Notes: generated by a model from the sequence alone, not told the origin. 64,000 nucleotides of DNA from Modestobacter sp. L9-4 (GCF_019112525.1 NZ_CP077800.1:3534001-3598000), one strand, 5' to 3'; shown: positions 17,314 through 27,955, numbered from the stretch's first letter. Translations and numbers: made by a program.

Positions 17314-18390
17314 GTGCTCAGCGCCTTCACCCACCACCGCTCCAGCCTGCAGGGTCACTCCCTGGTGACCGGGCTGGAGTCCCTGCGGGCCATCGTCGAC
17401 ACGGCCCCGGTCAGCCTGCTCGTCACCGACGCGGCCGGGCAGATCCTGTACCGCAACACCTCCTCCGAGCACGCCATCCGTGCGGCGGTGGCGGAGCACG
17501 GGCCGGCCTTCGGCGACCAGCTCCGCGCCGCCATGCGCGAGTTCCTCCACGCCACCCAGCAGTACCCGGCGCACGACCTGCTGACGGTGGGGCCGATGAC
17601 CGTGGCGGTCAGCGTCGGGGAGATCGACGGTGGGTTCGTCGTCTCCTGGCGGGACGACACCGCAGAGCGGGAGCTCTCCACGGCTGCCCGTCAGCTGGCC
17701 GAGGAGCTCACCGTCGAGGGCAACGACCTCGCCGGGCTGGGCGAGACCCTGGCGAGGGCGACCGGCAGCTCGACGGAGCACGCCGACCAGCTGTCCACCG
17801 GCACCCGGGAGCTGACCGAGAGCATCCGGGAGATCTCCTCCAGCGCATCGGCCGCGCTGACCAGCACCCGTGAGGCGGTGGGCTCCGCGCAGGCGGCCAG
17901 CGGCAGCGTGGACAACCTGACCACCTACTCGACCGCGATCGGCAACGTCTCCCGGCTGATCACCGCCATCGCCGAGCAGACCAAGCTGCTGGCGCTCAAC
18001 GCGACCATCGAGTCCGCCCGCGCCGGGGAGGCCGGCAAGGGATTCGCCGTCGTGGCCAGCGAGGTCAAGGAACTGGCCGAGCGCACCGCCAAGGCCACCC
18101 AGGAGATCGCCGGCACCATCGAGGCCATTCAGTCCGGCAGCGCCGAGGCGGCCTCGGCGATCAGCGACATCGTCGACCGGATCCGCGACATGGAGGCCCA
18201 GCAGACCACCATCGCCGGTGCGGTCGAGCAGCAGAGCGCCACCGCCCGGGGGATGTCGGAGGCCAGCGCGGTGCTGGCAGCGTCCGCGCAGACCTCGTCC
18301 GGCGCGGTCGAGGGCGTCCGGACGGCGGCGACGGGGCTGGCCGACCGCGCCGCGCGGCTGCGCCAGCTGATCATCGACCAGCAACGCTGA
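17314..18390 (+). CDS. Soluble methyl-accepting chemotaxis-like protein with PAS-like sensor
   Basis: A 358-residue protein with an N-terminal PAS-like domain (about 20-120; [20 protein letters not shown]) and a C-terminal MCP signalling coiled coil whose hairpin tip is intact: [19 protein letters not shown] followed by [18 protein letters not shown]. No membrane segments exist, so it is a cytosolic receptor. There are no che genes in the window, so its partner kinase is elsewhere or absent. GTG 17314 has AGGAGG six bases upstream. Confidence 0.88.
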   Translation: MLSAFTHHRSSLQGHSLVTGLESLRAIVDTAPVSLLVTDAAGQILYRNTSSEHAIRAAVAEHGPAFGDQLRAAMREFLHATQQYPAHDLLTVGPMTVAVSVGEIDGGFVVSWRDDTAERELSTAARQLAEELTVEGNDLAGLGETLARATGSSTEHADQLSTGTRELTESIREISSSASAALTSTREAVGSAQAASGSVDNLTTYSTAIGNVSRLITAIAEQTKLLALNATIESARAGEAGKGFAVVASEVKELAERTAKATQEIAGTIEAIQSGSAEAASAISDIVDRIRDMEAQQTTIAGAVEQQSATARGMSEASAVLAASAQTSSGAVEGVRTAATGLADRAARLRQLIIDQQR

Positions 18391-18450
18391 TCGGTGGACG
18401 TGCCGGCCGCCGTCCACAACGGTGGTGGCCCTCCACAACCTCGCGCACCC

Positions 18451-18476
18451 GCTGTCCCGGCCGTGGCCGGGACAGC
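18451..18476 (+). terminator. Hairpin between receptor and SSB genes
   Basis: A perfect 12-bp inverted repeat (GCTGTCCCGGCC, 2 bases, GGCCGGGACAGC) 60 bases after the receptor stop and 53 bases before the SSB start. Most likely a terminator without a U tract. Confidence 0.5.
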
Positions 18477-18529
18477 ACGGTGGTGCCAGCGCGGCAGGTC
18501 GCCGCGACCCCACCACAGCGAGGAGCACC

Positions 18530-19060
18530 GTGAACGAGTGCCTGGTCACCGTCATCGGCAACATCGTCACCTCACCGCAGCGCAGCCGGCTGCCCAGCGG
18601 TGACGGCGTCACCAACTTCCGCATGGCCTCCACCTCCCGCCGGTTCGACCGGGAGACGCAGGCCTGGACCGACAACCGCACCTTCTTCGTCGACGTCGAG
18701 TGCTGGGGTGAGCTGGGCGGCAACGTCTCGCACACGCTGAGCAAGGGCGACCCGGTGGTGGTGCGGGGCGAGCTCTACACGCACTCCTGGGACAGCGAGC
18801 AGGGCCGGCGCAGCCGACCGCAGATCCGCGCCGCGCACGTCGGCCCGGACCTCAACCGGGGGACCGCCGACTACCGCCGGTCCGCACGGCCGGTACCGCA
18901 GGCCGACCCCTCCGGCGTGCCGGACGACGCCGCGGCCGAGCCGCCGGCCGACGACCCGTACGCCGACCGGCCCACGGACTACACCGAGGGGGTCGAGGCG
19001 TTGGACGACGTGGACTCCGCCCTCACGGGCGACCGTGCCGCGGTGCCGGCGCTGACGTGA
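18530..19060 (+). CDS. Single-stranded DNA-binding protein (second, SsbB-like)
   Basis: A 176-residue OB-fold protein beginning NECLVTVIGNIVTSP with DVECWGELGGNVSHTLSKGDPVVVRGEL, the standard SSB core. The acidic C-terminal tip (DDDIPF type) that recruits repair and replication partners is absent: the end reads AAVPALT. This fits a secondary SSB rather than the replication SSB. GTG 18530 has AGGAG four bases upstream. The SSB-ettA neighbourhood matches that in mycobacteria. Confidence 0.88.
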   Translation: MNECLVTVIGNIVTSPQRSRLPSGDGVTNFRMASTSRRFDRETQAWTDNRTFFVDVECWGELGGNVSHTLSKGDPVVVRGELYTHSWDSEQGRRSRPQIRAAHVGPDLNRGTADYRRSARPVPQADPSGVPDDAAAEPPADDPYADRPTDYTEGVEALDDVDSALTGDRAAVPALT

Positions 19061-19098
19061 GCCTCCCGGACTGGGAGGATCGGAGCTGAGAACGCAGG

Positions 19099-19137
19099 GG
19101 GCGGGGCCGGTGGACGCCGGCAACGGCTGCCCCGCCC
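19099..19137 (+). promoter_or_regulatory. Leader hairpin before ettA
   Basis: A 9-bp GC stem (GGGCGGGGC with GCCCCGCCC) sits 33 bases upstream of the ettA GTG. It could end SSB transcription or form a leader structure; no leader peptide was recognised. Confidence 0.35.
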
Positions 19138-19170
19138 TGCCCCCTCACCGACGGAAGGCACCGACCCCCA

Positions 19171-20840
<1,670 letters not shown>

Positions 20841-20903
20841 CGAACCGTCCCGTCGCCCCCCTGCCGCGTTCGACGGCGCGGGGCCCTGCGACGGGGCGGC
20901 CCC
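20841..20903 (+). terminator. Stop-proximal structured repeat, copy after ettA
   Basis: Begins directly after the ettA stop. CCCGTCGCCCCCC on the left and GGGGCCCTGCGACGGGG on the right pair through GTCGC/GCGAC and flanks. The same architecture follows the genes ending at 39864, 47119 (minus) and 61330. Confidence 0.6.
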
Positions 20904-20906
20904 GAT

Positions 20907-20948
20907 GGGCCCCTCCGCCACTGCTCCCGAGCGGTGGCAGAGGGGCCC
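20907..20948. terminator. Second hairpin after ettA
   Basis: An approximately 20-bp stem with two mismatches (GGGCCCCTCCGCCAC on the left arm), followed by short GC-rich direct repeats of about 17 bases (20946-20995). The rest of the gap up to 21094 holds nothing recognised. Confidence 0.55.
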
Positions 20949-21094
20949 GTCGTGCGTCGCGGCCCGTCGTGCGTCGCGGCCCCTCGGGCGTTGCGGCCCC
21001 TCGTGTCGCCAGCGTCGTCGGGGCGCCGGTCTGCGCGGTGTGGGGGTCGACGGCGCGGTCTACCGCGGCCAGCACCCCCACACCGCGACGGGCG

Positions 21095-21547
21095 TCAGCG
21101 GAAGCGGGCGACGAACCGGCGCTGCGACGGGGTCTCCACCGCACGCGGTCTGTAGTGGGCGCGCACGTACGCGACCGCCTCGGCCGCCGGGACCCCGTCG
21201 AGCACGGCGAGGCACGCCAGCGCGGTGCCGGTGCGGCCCGTCCCGCCGTGGCAGGCGACCTCCACCCGCTCGCCGGCCGCCCGCTCCCACACCGTCGCCA
21301 GCTCAGTGCGCAGCAGCGCCGGGTCCCGCGGCAGCCGGAAGTCCGGCCAGGGCACCCAGTGCTGCTCCCACGGCAGCTCCGGCGGGCGGCGCCCCAGCAG
21401 GTACAGCCCGACGTCCGGCAGCGGGCCGGGCGGCAGCGGGGCGCCCAGTCCCCGTCCGCGCACCCGGCGGCCCGACGGCAGGGTCAGCACCCCTGGCGCA
21501 CCGCCGTCCCAGCTGCCGGTCACGCCGGCGGGGCGGGGCAGCAGCAC
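21095..21547 (-). CDS. Protein-tyrosine/dual-specificity phosphatase-like protein
   Basis: A 150-residue cytoplasmic protein with the Cys-X5-Arg phosphatase loop in VACHGGTGRTGTALAC and an upstream WVPWPDFRLPRDP segment in the position of the general-acid loop. This supports hydrolysis of phosphotyrosine or a related phosphoester; the target is unknown. The gene stands just upstream, in the same direction as, the end of the small Zn-ribbon gene (30-base gap), so the two may be cotranscribed. Confidence 0.8.
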   Translation of the reverse strand: MLLPRPAGVTGSWDGGAPGVLTLPSGRRVRGRGLGAPLPPGPLPDVGLYLLGRRPPELPWEQHWVPWPDFRLPRDPALLRTELATVWERAAGERVEVACHGGTGRTGTALACLAVLDGVPAAEAVAYVRAHYRPRAVETPSQRRFVARFR

Positions 21548-21577
21548 GGCCTGGCCGGGGCAGGTGCGACGACCGGG

Positions 21578-21769
21578 TCACGGGACCGGAGGTGACCCGG
21601 GCAGAGTCGCCGGCCACGACGTGAGGTGCCAGCCGCGGCAGCGGGGACACCGGTAGGCCCGTTGCGGGGTCCGCTCCCGCGCGTCCTCGGCCAGCTGGAT
21701 GCGCGCCAGGGCGAGCTCCGCCGTGGCCTCGTCGCGGTACCGCCGCTTCGTGCACGCTCGCCCGGTCAC
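21578..21769 (-). CDS. Small putative zinc-ribbon protein
   Basis: A 63-residue protein: CTKRRYRDEATAELALARIQ, then AYRCPRCRGWHLTS. The pair of Cys in CPRC plus the downstream His and the upstream Cys could bind zinc. GTG 21769 has AAGGGAG a few bases upstream. Small proteins of this pattern are widespread in actinobacteria and phages without assigned function. It precedes the phosphatase gene in the same direction. Confidence 0.65.
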   Translation of the reverse strand: MTGRACTKRRYRDEATAELALARIQLAEDARERTPQRAYRCPRCRGWHLTSWPATLPGSPPVP

Positions 21770-22056
21770 GCGCTCCCTTCCCGTCCGACACTCCGGGGGC
21801 GCGGTGCCCACGCCGCCGCCGTGACGCCCCGCGCTCCGTCCACACCTCGATGGTCCCGCGCCCGGCGAGCTGATGCCGCCCACCGCCCGTGGTGCCTGGT
21901 GGTGGTGCGCAAGTAAGAGGTCGTCCCCTTCGGCAGGACCCGGCCCCGTCTGGTCGCGCACGCGCCGCCCCGACCGCAGCGGCGCCGGCCCAGACACGCC
22001 CCTGGTCCAGCACCCGCCGGCGCGGGCACGGTGGGGGAGTCCGGCACACTCCGCCG

Positions 22057-22554
22057 GTGACCGAGACCGAGTGGGAACACCGGGTGACCGCCGTGTGGGC
22101 GACGCTGGACGGCCGGCCGGAGCCCGAGTTCGTGGCCGCCGTCGACGCCCTCGCCGACGAGCTGCCCGCCGACAGCGGCGCGGCGGCGTTCGAGCGCGCG
22201 GCCGCCCGCGACTCAACCGGCCGCTCCGACCTCGCCGTCCCGCTGTACCGGGAGGCGCTGCGGCTCGGGCTGGCCGGTGAGCGCAGGCGCCGGGCCGTGG
22301 TCCAGCTGGCCAGCTCGTTGCGCAACCTCGGCCGGGCCGCCGAGAGCGTCGCGCTGCTCGAGGCGGAGCTGGGCCGGGGTGCCGACCACCTCGACGACGC
22401 GGTGCGCGGCTTCCTCGCCCTGGCGCTGGCCGACACCGGCCGGGAGCGGGAGGCGGTGTCGGTCGCGCTCACCGCGCTGGCCCCGCACCTGCCGCGCTAC
22501 CAGCGTTCGCTCGGGAACTACGCGCGCCTGCTGGTCGAGCCGGACCCGTCGTGA
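22057..22554 (+). CDS. Tetratricopeptide-repeat protein
   Basis: A 165-residue all-helical protein. Helical pairs such as DLAVPLYREALRLGL, RRRAVVQLASSLRNLGRAAESVALL and AVRGFLALALADTGREREAV have TPR spacing, so a protein-binding scaffold is likely; the partner is unknown. The GTG follows an approximately 285-base gap (21770-22056) in which I see no gene. The thioesterase gene begins 25 bases after its stop in the same direction. Confidence 0.75.
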   Translation: MTETEWEHRVTAVWATLDGRPEPEFVAAVDALADELPADSGAAAFERAAARDSTGRSDLAVPLYREALRLGLAGERRRRAVVQLASSLRNLGRAAESVALLEAELGRGADHLDDAVRGFLALALADTGREREAVSVALTALAPHLPRYQRSLGNYARLLVEPDPS

Positions 22555-22579
22555 GGGCGGCTGGGAGCGGGCTGGCAGG

Positions 22580-23005
22580 GTGGCGCGGGTGAGGCACACC
22601 GTGGCGGTCCCGATGCGCTGGTCGGACATGGACGCCTACCAGCACGTCAACAACGTGGCCTTCCTCGGCTACTTCGAGACGGCCCGCGTCGACCTGTTCT
22701 TCGACCACCCCACCCACGACGCCGAGACCGGCCTGCGCCGCGGCATCGTGGTGGCGGCGCACGAGATCACCTACAAGCGCCCGGTGGTCTACGACGCGCA
22801 GCCGCTGGAGGTGCAGATCTGGGTCAGCGGGATCCGCTCGGCGGCCTTCACCTGCCACTACGAGCTCCTCGACCACGGGCAGCTCGCGGTCACCGGCAGC
22901 ACCGTGCTGGTGCCCTTCGACTTCGCGGTGAACCGCCCGCGCCGGCTCACCCCGGAGGAGCGGGCCTTCCTGGAGCGCCACCTGGACGACGCCGCGCCGG
23001 CCTGA
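22580..23005 (+). CDS. Hotdog-fold acyl-CoA thioesterase
   Basis: A 141-residue 4HBT-type thioesterase that hydrolyses acyl-CoA. The signature MRWSDMDAYQHVNNVAFLGYFETARVD carries the catalytic Asp and the HVNN block. Length is normal. GTG 22580 or GTG 22589 are both possible. The gene corresponds by position to Rv2475c in the mycobacterial order. Confidence 0.88.
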   Translation: MARVRHTVAVPMRWSDMDAYQHVNNVAFLGYFETARVDLFFDHPTHDAETGLRRGIVVAAHEITYKRPVVYDAQPLEVQIWVSGIRSAAFTCHYELLDHGQLAVTGSTVLVPFDFAVNRPRRLTPEERAFLERHLDDAAPA

Positions 23006-23039
23006 GCCGGCGCTCACCTGCAGCAGGCCGGAACGCAGA

Positions 23040-23073
23040 CCGCCCCGCTGCCGGGTGGTCGGCAGCGGGGCGG
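23040..23073. terminator. Bidirectional terminator hairpin
   Basis: A perfect 13-bp stem (CCGCCCCGCTGCC with GGCAGCGGGGCGG, loop of 8) lies between the convergent thioesterase and bioY genes. Confidence 0.8.
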
Positions 23074-23088
23074 TCGGAGCGGTGCGGG

Positions 23089-23685
23089 TCAGCTGCGGCG
23101 GGTCAGCCGCCACGCGCCGCCGAGCACGCCCGCGCCCACGACGGCCTTGACCAGGCCGCCGAGGATGAACGGGGTGAAGCCGGCGGCGAGCGCCTGGCCG
23201 GCCGACATGCCGGTGCTGATCGCCAGCCACGGGACGCCGACGGCGAAGATGACGGCCTGGCCGGCGACGAACAGCGGCGCGGCCTTCAGCGGCTGGCGGT
23301 CCATGCCCCGGCGGGCGGCCATGCCGATCAGGTACGCGGCCGGGATGAAGCCGATGACGTAGCCGCCGGTGGCGCCGAAGACGACGTCGACGCCGCCGCT
23401 GGCCTCGGAGTAGAACGGCAACCCGACCAGCGCGGCCAGGATGTAGAACGCCTGCACGGCGACGCCGCGCACCGGGCCGAGGCTGGCCGCGGTCAGCACG
23501 ACGGCCAGGGTCTGACCGGTGATCGGCACCGGCGAGCCCGGGACCGGGATGGACACCTGCGCCAGCAGGGCGGTGAACAGCACGCCGAGGGCGACCAGGC
23601 CCGCGTTGCGGGCACGGACGGCCGGCACGAGGTCGGCGAGCACGAGCGGGCGCGCGGGCAGCGCGGGCATCGAGGCGGTGGCCAC
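23089..23685 (-). CDS. bioY: Biotin ECF transporter S component
   Basis: A 198-residue integral membrane protein with six predicted membrane segments. The BioY signature is clear: VPGSPVPITGQTLAVVLTAASLGP, then GLPFYSEASGGVDVVFGATGGYVIGF. It captures biotin and works with the shared EcfAA'T module, which is not in the window. GTG 23685 has TCCTCCT complement (AGGAGGA) four bases upstream. The 250-base region between bioY and the roadblock gene is divergent and should hold both promoters; no BirA or BioQ site was recognised. Confidence 0.93.
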   Translation of the reverse strand: MATASMPALPARPLVLADLVPAVRARNAGLVALGVLFTALLAQVSIPVPGSPVPITGQTLAVVLTAASLGPVRGVAVQAFYILAALVGLPFYSEASGGVDVVFGATGGYVIGFIPAAYLIGMAARRGMDRQPLKAAPLFVAGQAVIFAVGVPWLAISTGMSAGQALAAGFTPFILGGLVKAVVGAGVLGGAWRLTRRS

Positions 23686-23937
23686 GGGTCCTCCTGGGAG
23701 AGCGGGACGGCGCAGCGCGCCGTCGATCGGCAGAGAGTCTGCCCTACCCCTCCGGGACGTCGGCCCGGCGGTCGGACGGGCGGCCGGGAGGGCTGCACGA
23801 GCTCTCGGGAGCCCTTTCCGTTCCGTTGCCCTGAGTACCTGCCCGCTCACCTGCAGATACGTCCGCCGGTTTGCCCGGCCCGTCGGGGGCGTGTTCGCTG
23901 GGGTCCGGAGCCCCTCGGGGAAGGGCGGAGTCACGGC

Positions 23938-24657
23938 ATGGCAACCGGGTGGTGGACAGCTCTGCGGTCGTGGGGACGACCCGTACCGCAGGCCCCCCAC
24001 CCGTCGGCCGTCCGGGCTCCGGACCCGGTGCCCGAGGACCGCTCAGGGCCCGACCCCGCCCCCGCCGGGCCCGCCCTCGACGAGTCAGCACCGCAGGACG
24101 CAGCACCGCAGGACGCAGCACCGCAGGACGCAGCACCGCAGGACGCAGCACCGCAGGACGCAGCACCGCAGGACGCAGCACCGCAGGACGCAGCACCGCA
24201 GGACGCAGCACCGCAGTCCGGGCGACGTCCGGACCCGGTGGGCGGCGACCCGCTGCCCACCGCCACCACAACGACAGGAGCCTCCACCGTGGCCCAGCTC
24301 GACAACGTCATCGCCGACCTGCTCGCCATCGACGGCGCCACCGGCGCCGCGATCGTCGACATCGACAGCGGCATGGCCCTCGCGACCGGCGGCAACCCCG
24401 GCTTCGACCTCAACGTCGCGGCCGCCGGCAACTCGAACGTGGTGCGGGCGAAGCTCCGGACGATCACCGACCTCGAGCTGAAGGACGAGATCGAGGACAT
24501 CCTGATCACGCTGCAGGGCCAGTACCACCTGATCAACGTGCTCCGCGGTCAGGGCAACGCCGGTCTGTTCATCTACCTGGTGCTCAACCGGACGACGGCG
24601 AACCTCGCGCTGGCCCGGCACAAGCTGCGCTCGGTCGCCGCCGGCGTGGCGGTCTAG
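23938..24657 (+). CDS. Roadblock/LC7-domain protein with a tandem-repeat N-terminal extension
   Basis: The C-terminal 122 residues form a complete roadblock/LC7 domain (AQLDNVIADLLAIDGATGA through LARHKLRSVA). Such proteins regulate small GTPases. The 117 residues before it are Pro/Asp/Ala-rich and include eight PQDAA units. Two starts are supported: ATG 23938 with GGAG seven bases upstream gives 239 residues, and GTG 24289 with AGGAG eight bases upstream gives the usual 122-residue form. Both may be used. No GTPase gene is adjacent. Confidence 0.8.
   Translation: MATGWWTALRSWGRPVPQAPHPSAVRAPDPVPEDRSGPDPAPAGPALDESAPQDAAPQDAAPQDAAPQDAAPQDAAPQDAAPQDAAPQDAAPQSGRRPDPVGGDPLPTATTTTGASTVAQLDNVIADLLAIDGATGAAIVDIDSGMALATGGNPGFDLNVAAAGNSNVVRAKLRTITDLELKDEIEDILITLQGQYHLINVLRGQGNAGLFIYLVLNRTTANLALARHKLRSVAAGVAV
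24091..24210 (+). repeat. Eight exact 15-bp tandem repeats
   Basis: CCGCAGGACGCAGCA occurs eight times without a single mismatch, followed by a partial unit to 24216. The unit is a multiple of three and encodes PQDAA in the frame of the roadblock gene. Identity of the units implies recent expansion or homogenisation. Confidence 0.98.
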
Positions 24658-24697
24658 TCGACCCGGCGGTGCCGCCCCACCCGGGGTGGCACCGCCG

Positions 24698-26221
24698 TCA
24701 CGCGGCGGTCGCGGCCTCGAGGATCCTGGCGCGGACGGTCTCGACGGCGAGGTCGCCGGCCTCGATCCAGCGGGTGACCCGGCCACCGGACACGATGCCG
24801 ATGCGGTCGCAGCACTCGGCCAGCTCGTCGGGGTCCACCGACACCACCACGACCGACGTGCCGTGCTGGGTCGCGTCGTCCAGCAGCTGGCGCACCTGCT
24901 GGCGGGCCCGCACGTCGAGACCGCGGGTGGGCTCATGGAGGACGACGACGTCGCGCGCCGAGGCCATCCACCGCGCGAGCGCCAGCTTGTGCTGGTCGCC
25001 GCCGGACAGCGCACCGAAGGAGGTGCGGATGCTGAGGGTCTTGACGTCCATCTGGTGCACCGTGCGGATCACCCCGCGCAGCGTGGCGATCTCCTTGTGC
25101 AGGTCGCTGAGGGTGCCCCACGCCTCCTGGGTGAGCGTGCGGGCGATGGTCTCGCCCGGGTCGACCCCGTAGGCGTCCTCGTCGGCCCGGTAGACCGGCA
25201 GCTGCAGCGCGTGCTCGCCCGCTGCGGTGCTCAGCTCGCGCGGCTCGCCGTGCAGCAGCAGTGCGTCGGTGACGGCCGGCAGCTCGCCCGACAGCGCCCC
25301 GGCGATCTCGCGGACGCCGGAGGAGCGGTGCCCGGTCAGCCCGATGACCTCACCGCGCCGCACCTGCAGGTCGACACCGTCGACGGCGCCGGGCACCCGC
25401 AGGTTGCGGACCTCGAGTGCCACCTCGGCGTCCCCGGCCCGCGGGGCAGGCGGCCGGACGGCGGCGGGAGCGGGCCCGGACGGCGCCGGGACCCGGGCGG
25501 CGGGCAGCGGCACCGGCTCGCCCACGGTCTCGGCGGCCAGCCGCACCGGGTCGAGCTCGGCGGCCGGGCTGTCCAGCGCGATCCGCCCGTCGCGCAGCAC
25601 CAGCACCCGGTCGACGACCGCGAGCAGCTCGGGCAGCCGGTGGCTGATGTAGAGCACGCCCCGGCCCTGGCGGCTGAGCCGGCCGGCCACGGCGTGCAGG
25701 CTGGTGACCTCCAGCGGGAGCAGTGCCGCCGACACCTCGTCGAGCACCACCACCTGGGTGTCCTCGGCGAGCACCCGGGCGATCTCCACCAGGCCGTGCA
25801 CGAAGTGCGGCAGCTCGCCGACCGGCGTGTCCGGGTCGACGTCCAGGGTGACCTCGGACAGCAGCGCCTGCGCCGGGCGGCGCAGCTCCGCCTGCGGCCG
25901 GCCGGCCCGCTCGGTGCCGCGGAAGACCGCCTGGGCGACGGTGAGCGCGGGGTCGATGCGCACCAGCTGTTCCACCACGCCGATGCCCAGCAGCCCGGCG
26001 TCCTCGACCGACAGCGGGGCGTACGGGCGGCCGCGCAGCGTCATCGTGCCGGCGTCGGCGGCGGTGATGCCGGCGAGGACGTCACCGAGGGTGGACTTGC
26101 CCGCGCCGTTGGTGCCGACGAGCCCGACGATCTCGCCCTCACCGACCCCGAAGGTGACGCCCTTGAGGACGCGCCGGGCACCGAAGGACTTCCGTAGACC
26201 CTCGACCTGCAACAACGCCAT
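24698..26221 (-). CDS. Tandem ABC-transporter ATPase, sugar-import (RbsA/MglA) type, orphan
   Basis: A 507-residue protein with two nucleotide-binding domains. Domain 1 has Walker A GTNGAGKST but a degenerate signature (LPHFVHG where the family has LSVGQQQ-like). Domain 2 has a degenerate Walker A (GHRSSGVRE, no Lys) but an intact signature LSGGDQHKLALARW. The composite sites are thus one good (Walker A1 with signature 2) and one dead. No permease or binding-protein gene lies beside it, so its transporter partner is elsewhere or it has another role. ATG 26221 chosen as the start of the conserved domain. Confidence 0.85.
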   Translation of the reverse strand: MALLQVEGLRKSFGARRVLKGVTFGVGEGEIVGLVGTNGAGKSTLGDVLAGITAADAGTMTLRGRPYAPLSVEDAGLLGIGVVEQLVRIDPALTVAQAVFRGTERAGRPQAELRRPAQALLSEVTLDVDPDTPVGELPHFVHGLVEIARVLAEDTQVVVLDEVSAALLPLEVTSLHAVAGRLSRQGRGVLYISHRLPELLAVVDRVLVLRDGRIALDSPAAELDPVRLAAETVGEPVPLPAARVPAPSGPAPAAVRPPAPRAGDAEVALEVRNLRVPGAVDGVDLQVRRGEVIGLTGHRSSGVREIAGALSGELPAVTDALLLHGEPRELSTAAGEHALQLPVYRADEDAYGVDPGETIARTLTQEAWGTLSDLHKEIATLRGVIRTVHQMDVKTLSIRTSFGALSGGDQHKLALARWMASARDVVVLHEPTRGLDVRARQQVRQLLDDATQHGTSVVVVSVDPDELAECCDRIGIVSGGRVTRWIEAGDLAVETVRARILEAATAA

Positions 26222-26368
26222 GGCGGGCCTCCCGGGGCGGGTCCAGCGACGCTGGTGGACAGGTGGTGAGCGTCCCCCGCGACGCTGAGTAACTGGTCGG
26301 ATGCTACCTGGCGCCGGAGCGGACACCTCCCGGGGCAGCGCGCCCCGGGAGGTGTCCCGACGGGTCGG

Positions 26369-27955
26369 TCAGCCCTGGAGCCAGACCGCCGCGTCGACCG
26401 GCAGCGCGCCGTCCGTGACCGGCTCGCTGGCCAGCAGCACCTCGCCCTCGGGCAGCGGCACCGGGGCGCTGGAGAGGTTCACGACGCACACCAGCCCACC
26501 CGGGCGGCGGAAGGCCAGGCAGCCCTCGGCCGCCGGCAGCCACTGCACGTCCTCGCCGCCGAACGCCGCGGAGGAGCGTCGCAGCGCCAGCGCCGTCCGG
26601 TAGAGCGACAGCATGGAGTCGGGGTCGGCGGCCTGCGCCTGCGCGGTGAGCGGTCCCCAGCCGTCCGGCATCGGCAGCCAGGTGTCGGGCGTGGTGGAGA
26701 AGCCGTAGGCGGGGGAGTCCCCGGACCACGGGACCGGGATGCGGCAGGCGTCGCGGCCGCGCTCGGTGTGCACGGAGCGCTCCCAGATCGGGTCCTGCAG
26801 CACCTCGTCGGGCAGGTCGACGTCGGGCATGCCGAGCTCGTCGCCGTTGTAGACGTAGGCGACGCCGGGCAGCGCGAGCTGCAGCAGCGCCGCCGCCCGC
26901 GCCCGCCGGGTGCCCAGCTCGCCGCCGCCGTAGCGGGTGACGTGCCGGGGCCGGTCGTGGTTGGACAGCACCCAGCAGGCCGGCGCGGGCACGTCGGCGA
27001 CGGCGAGCAGCGAGTGCTCGATCGCCGTCCGCAGCACGTCGGCGTCCCAGTCGGCGGTCAGCAGCTTGAAGTTGAAGGCCAGGTGCAGCTCGTCGGGGCG
27101 CAGGTAGCGCGCCAGCCGCTCGTCGTCGAAGACCCAGACCTCACCGACGGCCATCCGGTCCTCGTACTGGTCGAGCACCGCCCGCACCCGCCGGTGGATC
27201 GCGTGCACGCCGTCCTGGTCGAAGCGCAGGTCACCGGGGCCGTCGTCGGCGAACAGCCCGGTGTCCTCGACGCGCACCATGTCCGGCAGCCCGGCCGGCT
27301 TGGCCATGCCGTGCGCGACGTCGATGCGGAAGCCGTCGACCCCGCGGCGCAGCCAGAAGTGCAGCGTCTCCTCCAGGTCGGCGACGACCTCGGGGTTGGT
27401 GAAGTCCAGGTCGGGCTGCTCGGGGGCGAAGATGTGCAGGTACCACTGCCCGTCGGGCACCCGGGTCCAGGTCGGTCCGCCGAACACCGAGGGCCAGTTG
27501 TTCGGCGGCTCGCTGCCGTCGGGGCCGCGGCCGTCCCGGAAGAGGTACCGGGCCCGGGCGGGGGACCCGGGCGCCGACGCCAGCGCCTCCTGGAACCAGC
27601 GGTGCTGGTCGGAGGTGTGGTTGGGCACCAGGTCGATGGTGACCTTCAGCCCCTGCGCGTGGGCGTCGGCCAGCAGCGCGTCGAACTCGGCCAGGTCGCC
27701 GAACACCGGCTCGACGTCGCGCGGGTCGGCCACGTCGTAGCCGTGGTCGGCCATCGGCGAGGGGAAGAACGGCGTGATCCACAGCGCGTCGACGCCGAGG
27801 GCGACCAGGTCGGGCAGGTGCGCGCGGATGCCCGCCAGGTCACCGACGCCGTCGCCGCTGCCGTCGGCGAAGCTGCGCACGTAGACCTGGTAGAACACCG
27901 CCTCCCGCCACCAGTCGGCGCTCGAGGTGGTCGCGGACGTCGGGTGCTCGCTCAG
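26369..27955 (-). CDS. aglA: GH13 alpha-glucosidase
   Basis: A 528-residue alpha-amylase-family glucosidase acting on alpha-1,4 or alpha-1,6 glucosides. Region I is DLVPNHTSDQ, region II GFRIDVAHGM with the nucleophile Asp, region III GEVWVF with the acid Glu, region IV LSNHDRPR. The start is set at CTG 27955: AGGAG lies six bases before it, and it supplies the expected WWREAVFYQVYVRSFADG N-terminus; the first GTG (27898) would cut this off. Position beside glbO matches Rv2471 in M. tuberculosis. No signal peptide. Confidence 0.88.
   Translation of the reverse strand: MSEHPTSATTSSADWWREAVFYQVYVRSFADGSGDGVGDLAGIRAHLPDLVALGVDALWITPFFPSPMADHGYDVADPRDVEPVFGDLAEFDALLADAHAQGLKVTIDLVPNHTSDQHRWFQEALASAPGSPARARYLFRDGRGPDGSEPPNNWPSVFGGPTWTRVPDGQWYLHIFAPEQPDLDFTNPEVVADLEETLHFWLRRGVDGFRIDVAHGMAKPAGLPDMVRVEDTGLFADDGPGDLRFDQDGVHAIHRRVRAVLDQYEDRMAVGEVWVFDDERLARYLRPDELHLAFNFKLLTADWDADVLRTAIEHSLLAVADVPAPACWVLSNHDRPRHVTRYGGGELGTRRARAAALLQLALPGVAYVYNGDELGMPDVDLPDEVLQDPIWERSVHTERGRDACRIPVPWSGDSPAYGFSTTPDTWLPMPDGWGPLTAQAQAADPDSMLSLYRTALALRRSSAAFGGEDVQWLPAAEGCLAFRRPGGLVCVVNLSSAPVPLPEGEVLLASEPVTDGALPVDAAVWLQG

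Noticed and set aside
24091-24216. CRISPR-like or other short regular repeat
   Set aside because: Units are adjacent without spacers and encode PQDAA in frame, so it is a coding tandem repeat.
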